Position numbers and translations under genes: made by a program. Under the pieces are notes generated by a model that made no database searches, had not been told where the DNA came from, and saw only the letters and a list, made by a program, of their open reading frames with translations. A DNA stretch of 11,079 nt from DATKKX01 sp035542775 (GTDB lineage Bacteria; Planctomycetota; Phycisphaerae; UBA1845; UTPLA1): assembly GCA_035542775.1 (NCBI GenBank), contig DATKKX010000433.1:1-11079 (forward strand). Reading direction: 5' to 3'. Below, piece after piece: positions 6,977 through 11,079 of the stretch (position 1 is the first letter of the stretch; every line of letters starts with the position of its first letter).

Positions 6977-7106
6977 GGGCGGGTGGCCCAGGCCCTCTGG
7001 ACTTGGGGCATTGATTTCGCAGTCGGAGCAGTTCCGCGAGCACGATGGCTTTCACGCGGGTGATCAAATCTATCCCCCAGGTTCAGAGGGCCTGGGCCAC
7101 CCGTCC
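6977..7106 (+). repeat. 41-bp near-perfect inverted repeat (long hairpin or MITE-like element)
   Basis: Bases 6977-7017 pair with 7066-7106 without any bulge. There are 36 Watson-Crick pairs, three G-T pairs (6979/7104, 7000/7083, 7003/7080) and two mismatches (7009/7074, 7012/7071). The core CGGGTGGCCCAGGCCCTCTG (6980-6999) is repeated exactly, inverted, at 7084-7103. The 48-nt loop holds a smaller CCGCG/CGCGG stem (7034-7038 and 7055-7059). The element lies between the convergent carbonic anhydrase and FTCD genes and codes for nothing recognisable. No clear target-site duplication flanks it. It could be a non-autonomous mobile element, a two-way terminator or a structured RNA. Confidence 0.85.
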
Positions 7107-7135
7107 TGGGTCATGCGTTTGGGGCAACCTCACCG

Positions 7136-8830
7136 TCAGATCTTCCCGCCGACGATCTCCAAGATCTCCTTCTCTTTCACGATCGCCTGCCGCTCGATCT
7201 CCGCGCCCTTGGCCAGGATCTCCGCGACGAACGCCTTGTCCTCCAGGTTGGCGCAGTTGATCTTGACGTTCAGATACGCGCCCATCACGGCTGATCGGGC
7301 ACACAAGGCCCCCACGCCCGCGTCGGAGACTGATGCCGGGTTACCGATCTCGGCCATGGCCTTGATCTCGTCCATCGCCGCCAACGCAACCTCCATCACA
7401 CGCAACGGCACTTCCACGGCGCCCTTGGTCGCGGCCTGGATGGCCCTGTGACGCTCGGCCTTCTCTGCCTCGCTGCCCTTGGGCAGGCCGAAGGCGTCCA
7501 TCACGCGGCTGAACGCGGCGGTGTCTTCGTCGATCAGCCGCAGCAGCTCGACGTAATGGGCCTTGCCCTTCTCCGCCCAGTTGGAAAACTCCTCCCAGCG
7601 GGCGTCCCAGCCGCGCTTGTGCGACGAAAGGTTCGCCACCATCGTCGCCAACGCCGCTCCCATCGCTCCGATCGACGCCGAGATCGACCCGCCGCCCGGC
7701 GCCGGCGATTCTGAGGCCGTTTCCTCCACGAAATCCTGCACCGACATATCGATCAGCCGCTTTCGCTTCTTGCCCGACCGCGCGGCGATGGCGTACTCGA
7801 TGATTTTCTCCTCGGGCTTGAACGGATACAGATCGTTCAACCCCAGCGACTTGACCGCGATCTTGATGAGCTCCCGGTCCGACACGCCGACGGAGCGCTG
7901 CTGCTTCTTCAGGAAATACCGCCCAGCGTCGAGCATGGCCCGCAGCGGAATCATGCCCACCAGCTCCGAGCCGGTCACGCGGATGCCCCGCTCTGCCGCC
8001 TTTTTGCAGGCCTCGTCGAAGGCGACGTGGACCGGCGTGATGCTGATGTTGGTCAGGTTGATCGAGATCTGGGCGACGCCGTACTCCTCGATGTACCAGC
8101 CGATGGCCTTGCAGGCCTTCAAGGAGCCGGGGATCCAGACGGTGTGGCCGTGGGCGTCCTTGACGATTTTGCCCGTGACCGGGTCGCCCTCGCGCTTCTC
8201 ACGGCCGCGCTCGCGGATGTCGAAGGCGACGGCGTTGGCCCGGCGGGACGAGGTGGTGTTCAGGTTGACGTTGTAGGCGACTAGAAAGTCGCGGGCCCCC
8301 ACGGCTGTCGCTCCGCTCTTGGAGTTGAACTCCGCCGGACCAAAATCGGGCTTCCACTCCGGCCGGCTCAGCTTGTCCTTCAGGCCCTCGTATTCGCCGG
8401 CGCGGACCGTGGCCAGGTTCCGCCGCTCCGGCTTGAAGGCCGCGTTCTCGTAGCAATAGACGGTGATGCCGACTTCGTCGCCGAGCCGCTTGCCCAGCTT
8501 GTGGGCCCACTCGACAGTCTCCTCCATAGTGATGTTCGCGACCGGCACGAGCGGGCAGACGTCCGTCGCCCCGAACCGCGGGTGCTCGCCCTTGTGGCAG
8601 CGCATGTCGATCACTTCGGACGCCTTGCGGACTGCGCGAACAGCCGCTTCCAGGACCTGCTGCGGCTGGCCGACGAAGGTGACGACGGTGCGATTGGTCG
8701 CCTTGCCGGGATCGACGTCAAGCAGCATGACGCCCTCGACGGTCTCGATCTGATCGGTGATCTGCTTGATGACGGCCATATCGCGTCCCTCGCTGAAGTT
8801 GGGGACGCACTCGATCAACTGGTTGGTCAT
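7136..8830 (-). CDS. ftcD: Bifunctional glutamate formimidoyltransferase / formimidoyl-THF cyclodeaminase
   Basis: The 564-residue fused enzyme moves the formimino group of N-formimino-L-glutamate to tetrahydrofolate, then cyclises it to 5,10-methenyl-THF with release of ammonia. The formimidoyltransferase half (about 1-330) begins LIECVPNFSEGRD (5-17) and has HKGEHPRFGATDVCPLVPV (79-97), where His83 matches the catalytic His82 of the mammalian enzyme. GITVYCYENAA (121-131) and INLTNISITPVH (257-268) are also conserved. The cyclodeaminase half (about 360-564) has ESPAPGGGSISA (374-385) and GNPASVSDAGVGAL (496-509). The length is close to animal FTCD (about 540 residues); many bacteria encode the halves separately. 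GAGGA about 11 nt upstream supports the start. The gene lies 133 nt after hutI on the same strand, giving consecutive steps of histidine degradation. Confidence 0.96.
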   Translation of the reverse strand: MTNQLIECVPNFSEGRDMAVIKQITDQIETVEGVMLLDVDPGKATNRTVVTFVGQPQQVLEAAVRAVRKASEVIDMRCHKGEHPRFGATDVCPLVPVANITMEETVEWAHKLGKRLGDEVGITVYCYENAAFKPERRNLATVRAGEYEGLKDKLSRPEWKPDFGPAEFNSKSGATAVGARDFLVAYNVNLNTTSSRRANAVAFDIRERGREKREGDPVTGKIVKDAHGHTVWIPGSLKACKAIGWYIEEYGVAQISINLTNISITPVHVAFDEACKKAAERGIRVTGSELVGMIPLRAMLDAGRYFLKKQQRSVGVSDRELIKIAVKSLGLNDLYPFKPEEKIIEYAIAARSGKKRKRLIDMSVQDFVEETASESPAPGGGSISASIGAMGAALATMVANLSSHKRGWDARWEEFSNWAEKGKAHYVELLRLIDEDTAAFSRVMDAFGLPKGSEAEKAERHRAIQAATKGAVEVPLRVMEVALAAMDEIKAMAEIGNPASVSDAGVGALCARSAVMGAYLNVKINCANLEDKAFVAEILAKGAEIERQAIVKEKEILEIVGGKI

Positions 8831-8847
8831 TGCGCTTCGTTCCTCAA

Positions 8848-8967
8848 TAGGGTAGGCTCCGCCCGTCTGCGTCGCAAAGCCATCCTCAACGGCGGGCAGA
8901 GCCCGCCCTACCTTGCTCCGCCCACCTTTGCGGCAATCAGATTCACGGTGGGCAGAGCCCGCCTTAC
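8848..8967. repeat. Cluster of REP-like GC-rich palindromes between hutI and ftcD
   Basis: Two intact copies read the same way: GGCGGGCAGAGCCCGCC (8891-8907) followed by CTAC, and GGTGGGCAGAGCCCGCC (8947-8963) followed by TTAC. Each is a 7-bp palindrome around AGA. Two partial copies lie in the opposite orientation: GGGTAGGCTCCGCCCGTC (8850-8867) and GCTCCGCCCACC (8915-8926). The order is inverted-direct, inverted-direct, like paired REP units, and the spacers also resemble each other around GCGxCGCAA / GCGGCAA. The last copy runs into the hutI stop codon (8966-8964). The pattern is directly visible; genome-wide dispersal is inferred. Confidence 0.75.
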
Positions 8968-10217
8968 AAAGCCTGATTCTCCCAATTCTCCAAAACCACG
9001 CGGCCGCGCTTGATGACCGTGCGGACCGCGTTGACGCCGACCTGGTAGGCCCAGCGGTTGACGTTGGGCACGTCGAGGATCAGCAGGTCGGCGAGATATC
9101 CGGGGGCGATGGCGCCGATCGAACCGGCCCGAGCGATCGCGGCTGCGGCGTTGGCCGTGCAGGCGACGAGCGACTCCATCGGTGTCATCTTGAGCAGGGA
9201 TGCCGCGATCGACATGATCAGCGGCAGCGACTCGATCATGCACGAGCCGGGGTTGCAGTCCGTGGCCAGGGCCACCGGCAGGCCCGCCGCGATCAGCTTC
9301 CGGGCCGGGGCCGGTGGGGTGTCGAGGAAAAACGAGCAGCCGGGCAGCAGGACCGGAATAGTTTTCGACCCCGTCATCGCAGTGATAGTCTCGTCGTCGA
9401 TGCACTCCAGGTGGTCGGCGGAGACTGCTTCGAGCTCGATCGCGAGCCTGGTCCCGCCGCTATTGGTGATCTGCTCGGAGTGAATTTTGGGCTTCAGGCC
9501 GTGACGGACGCATTTCGACAGATAGTGCCGCGACTGCTCGACGTTGAACGCCCCGCGCTCGCAGAAGACGTCGGCAAATTCGGCGAGGCCATCGGCGCGA
9601 ACGCGGCTCAGCAGCATTTCGTCAGTGATTGCCCTGATGTATTCGTCCGATCGGCCGTCGTACTCCGGCGGGATGGTGTGCGCGCCCAGGAATGTTCCCA
9701 CGATGTCGATCGGCGACTCGGCGGCGAGCCGCTTGATGGCCAGCAGGGTCTTGAACTCGTCGTCCGGCGTCAGGCCATAGCCCGTCTTCGCCTCGACGGT
9801 GGTCGTGCCTGACGCCAGCATCCGCCGCAGCCGCGGCGCCGCGCAGCGCACCAGATCGTCGATGGTCGCTCGCCGCAACGCCTGCATGGAGCTCCTGATT
9901 CCGCCGCCGGCATGCATGATGTCCAGGTACGTGGCCCCGCCGATTCGCTGCACATATTCATTTTCACGCGAACCCGCAAACACGACGTGCGTATGGCAAT
10001 CCACGAGGCCGGGAACCACCGTCCCTCCGTCCGCATCGACCGTCGCATCGTACGAGCCGCCGGGGGTCTCCTCGGCTTGGCCGAACCAGGCAATGCGATC
10101 GTCCTCCAGAACCACCGCGGCATTCTCGATCACGGGCGGCGACGAGAATGCCTCGCCGGACACCGGTCCCGGCGGCACGGCAACGAGCTGGCGGATATTG
10201 TTGATGAGCGTGTTCAC
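8964..10217 (-). CDS. hutI: Imidazolonepropionase
   Basis: The 417-residue metal-dependent amidohydrolase opens 4-imidazolone-5-propionate to N-formimino-L-glutamate, the substrate of the FTCD enzyme next door. Family motifs are intact: PGLVDCHTHVVFAGSRENEY (69-88) with metal ligands His75 and His77, GGATYLDI (93-100), VEAKTGYGL (141-149), FLGAHTIPPEY (176-186), KIHSEQ (244-249) with His246, SADHLE (266-271) with His269, and ALATDCNPGS (317-326) with Asp320. Length is normal for the family. The start codon is GTG (10217-10215). It has no clear Shine-Dalgarno, but it gives the usual short N-terminus beginning with LINN and the first beta strand. The gene follows the GNAT gene by 58 nt and precedes ftcD, so co-transcription is likely. 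Confidence 0.96.
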   Translation of the reverse strand: MNTLINNIRQLVAVPPGPVSGEAFSSPPVIENAAVVLEDDRIAWFGQAEETPGGSYDATVDADGGTVVPGLVDCHTHVVFAGSRENEYVQRIGGATYLDIMHAGGGIRSSMQALRRATIDDLVRCAAPRLRRMLASGTTTVEAKTGYGLTPDDEFKTLLAIKRLAAESPIDIVGTFLGAHTIPPEYDGRSDEYIRAITDEMLLSRVRADGLAEFADVFCERGAFNVEQSRHYLSKCVRHGLKPKIHSEQITNSGGTRLAIELEAVSADHLECIDDETITAMTGSKTIPVLLPGCSFFLDTPPAPARKLIAAGLPVALATDCNPGSCMIESLPLIMSIAASLLKMTPMESLVACTANAAAAIARAGSIGAIAPGYLADLLILDVPNVNRWAYQVGVNAVRTVIKRGRVVLENWENQAL

Positions 10218-10275
10218 CGGCGAAGCACCGTCGAGCCTGGCAAGTGGTCTGGGCTGATGGTTCGGCGAAGGCGCG

Positions 10276-10725
10276 TCATTCCTCGATCGCCTTCTCGAAG
10301 ATAATCAGGTTCTCCGAACGGTCCGGGTCCCAACGAATGCCCACGATGTTGAAGCCGGTCGCGATACACAGGTGGAGGATCGGCCGGTGATCGTTGTGGC
10401 ACTCCATGCGGATGTACTGGTAGCCGTGCTCCCTGGCCCAGGCGGCCTCGGCCTCATGGATCTGCGTGGCGATGCCGCGGCGGCGGAACTCCGGGTGCAC
10501 GCCGAGGAGCCACGAGAAATATGTGTTTGGCTTCAACTCGAAGCCGGTCGCGAAACCCACCGGCCGTTTGTCGATCTGGGCGAGGAGTATCAGCGGGTTG
10601 TGCCGCCCGAGGAACCGGCGGCGGAAGAAGGCCACGTCGCGGCCCGGGCGAAATATCTCGTTGTACAAATCGGCGACGGCCGTCAACTCGCTCGGTCCGA
10701 CGACCACGATCTCCGCGTCTGCCAT
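10276..10725 (-). CDS. GNAT family N-acetyltransferase
   Basis: The 149-residue product has the GNAT fold signature, transferring an acetyl group from acetyl-CoA to an unknown amine. The N-terminal strand and helix (4-26) contain LTAVADLYNEIF, typical of the family start. Motif A is FSWLLGVHPEFRRRGIATQI (70-89), with the acetyl-CoA pyrophosphate loop RRRGIA (81-86). A later strand IRMECHNDH (105-113) and a C-terminal strand near residues 139-144 complete the domain. The frame is open upstream to the window edge, but that extension looks non-coding. I chose the ATG at 10725 because GGAAGG lies 9 nt before it; an ATG 9 nt earlier overlaps that site. It is the first gene of a probable minus-strand unit with hutI and ftcD. 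No known histidine-pathway step needs an acetyltransferase, so its role is open. Confidence 0.85.
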   Translation of the reverse strand: MADAEIVVVGPSELTAVADLYNEIFRPGRDVAFFRRRFLGRHNPLILLAQIDKRPVGFATGFELKPNTYFSWLLGVHPEFRRRGIATQIHEAEAAWAREHGYQYIRMECHNDHRPILHLCIATGFNIVGIRWDPDRSENLIIFEKAIEE

Positions 10726-11079
10726 AGTGTGCATCCTTCCCGCAGCCACGCCAGCCGGGCATTGGCGGCACGGCCACGGCTGCCTGTACATCGGATCATC
10801 TAATGATCGCCCATGTCTTGATGATCCGCAAGCATGATAGCGGCAAGACGCGGCAAGGGCACGAGTCCATCCTGTGGGGGGACATACCTGGCGACCGTCC
10901 TGCGTGGCGGGTGTGAGCTGTCCGCGTGCGTCGGGGCCGCAAAGGCATAGGCGGGCGATGGATGGCGACCTCTCGCGCTCATACGAACGCGAGGGACACG
11001 CCCGAGTCGCGGGCATCGCGAGTGGCGCGATTCGCAAACCCGCCTCCGCCCGGGATGAAGGAAGCGTACTGTTGTGGGA
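10726..11079. other. Upstream region of the GNAT gene, no convincing gene
   Basis: This stretch holds the inverted repeat at 10792-10828 and a CTCGCG/CGCGAG hairpin (about 10970-10995), then several TCGCG/CGCGA repeats up to about 11035. One minus-strand frame is open across the whole stretch into the GNAT gene, but its translation is Arg/Cys/Pro-rich without domain features. An ATG at 11054 on the plus strand has too little sequence after it to judge. Confidence 0.45.
10792..10831 (-). promoter_or_regulatory. Inverted repeat and weak promoter upstream of the GNAT-hutI-ftcD unit
   Basis: CGGATCATC (10792-10800) and GATGATCCG (10820-10828) are exact inverted repeats with a 19-nt spacer. On the minus strand a weak promoter fits here: TTGCGG (10831-10826), a 17-nt spacer, then GATCAT (10808-10803). 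One arm overlaps the -35 and the other lies just past the -10, as in a repressor operator. The promoter match is poor (three and four of six), so this is a suggestion. Confidence 0.25.

Noticed and set aside
7018..7065. Loop of the long inverted repeat as a tRNA or known riboswitch
   Set aside because: No cloverleaf, T-loop GGTTCRA or known aptamer core is present; only a small CCGCG/CGCGG stem is seen.
8891..8911. Intrinsic terminator after hutI
   Set aside because: The hairpin is strong but no T-run follows on the minus strand, and its sequence matches the other repeat copies, so a repeat explains it better.
8848..8967. CRISPR array
   Set aside because: The repeats are short palindromes in alternating orientation with similar spacers. 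A CRISPR array has same-direction repeats with unrelated spacers.
10726..11037. Extension of the GNAT protein to 253 residues
   Set aside because: The extra residues are Cys/Arg/Pro-rich and include the operator-like repeat. The good Shine-Dalgarno at the ATG at 10725 and the normal GNAT length favour the short form.

Overview
The window is a GC-rich bacterial chromosomal segment with nine supportable protein genes: one cut by the left edge and eight complete. I see no rRNA, tRNA, CRISPR array, transposase, phage gene or integrase. The organism is probably an uncultured, didermal, Planctomycetota-like bacterium. This is a low-confidence guess from the GC-rich codon use, several lipoproteins, weak or absent Shine-Dalgarno sites, a fused FTCD and GC-rich intergenic hairpins. 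No single marker proves it.

Layout. Positions 1-80 (minus) hold the signal peptide of a truncated probable lipoprotein. Positions 81-872 are a long divergent intergenic region with several hairpins and one candidate promoter. Positions 873-2009 (plus) encode a GT4-like glycosyltransferase whose EX7E motif is changed. After a hairpin and a good sigma70-type promoter comes a plus-strand cluster: a lipoprotein resembling an alpha/beta-hydrolase without its nucleophile (2216-3031), a seven-TM membrane protein overlapping it by 62 nt (2970-4712), and CinA (4709-6004) coupled by a 4-nt ATGA overlap. A lipoprotein beta-carbonic anhydrase follows (6184-6927).

The right part is on the minus strand. 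Read in its own direction it is a GNAT acetyltransferase (10725-10276), imidazolonepropionase HutI (10217-8964) and bifunctional glutamate formimidoyltransferase/cyclodeaminase FTCD (8830-7136). HutI makes N-formimino-L-glutamate. FTCD passes the formimino group to tetrahydrofolate and releases ammonia, giving glutamate and 5,10-methenyl-THF. These are the last steps of histidine degradation; HutH and HutU are not in the window.

The most notable unexplained structures are a 41-bp, nearly perfect inverted repeat (6977-7106) between the convergent carbonic anhydrase and FTCD genes, a doubled set of REP-like palindromes (8848-8967) between hutI and ftcD, and the lipoprotein/membrane-protein/CinA cluster with its overprinted junction. 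I see no clearly new defence or mobile system. The unknown lipoprotein and seven-TM pair is the best candidate for undescribed biology.
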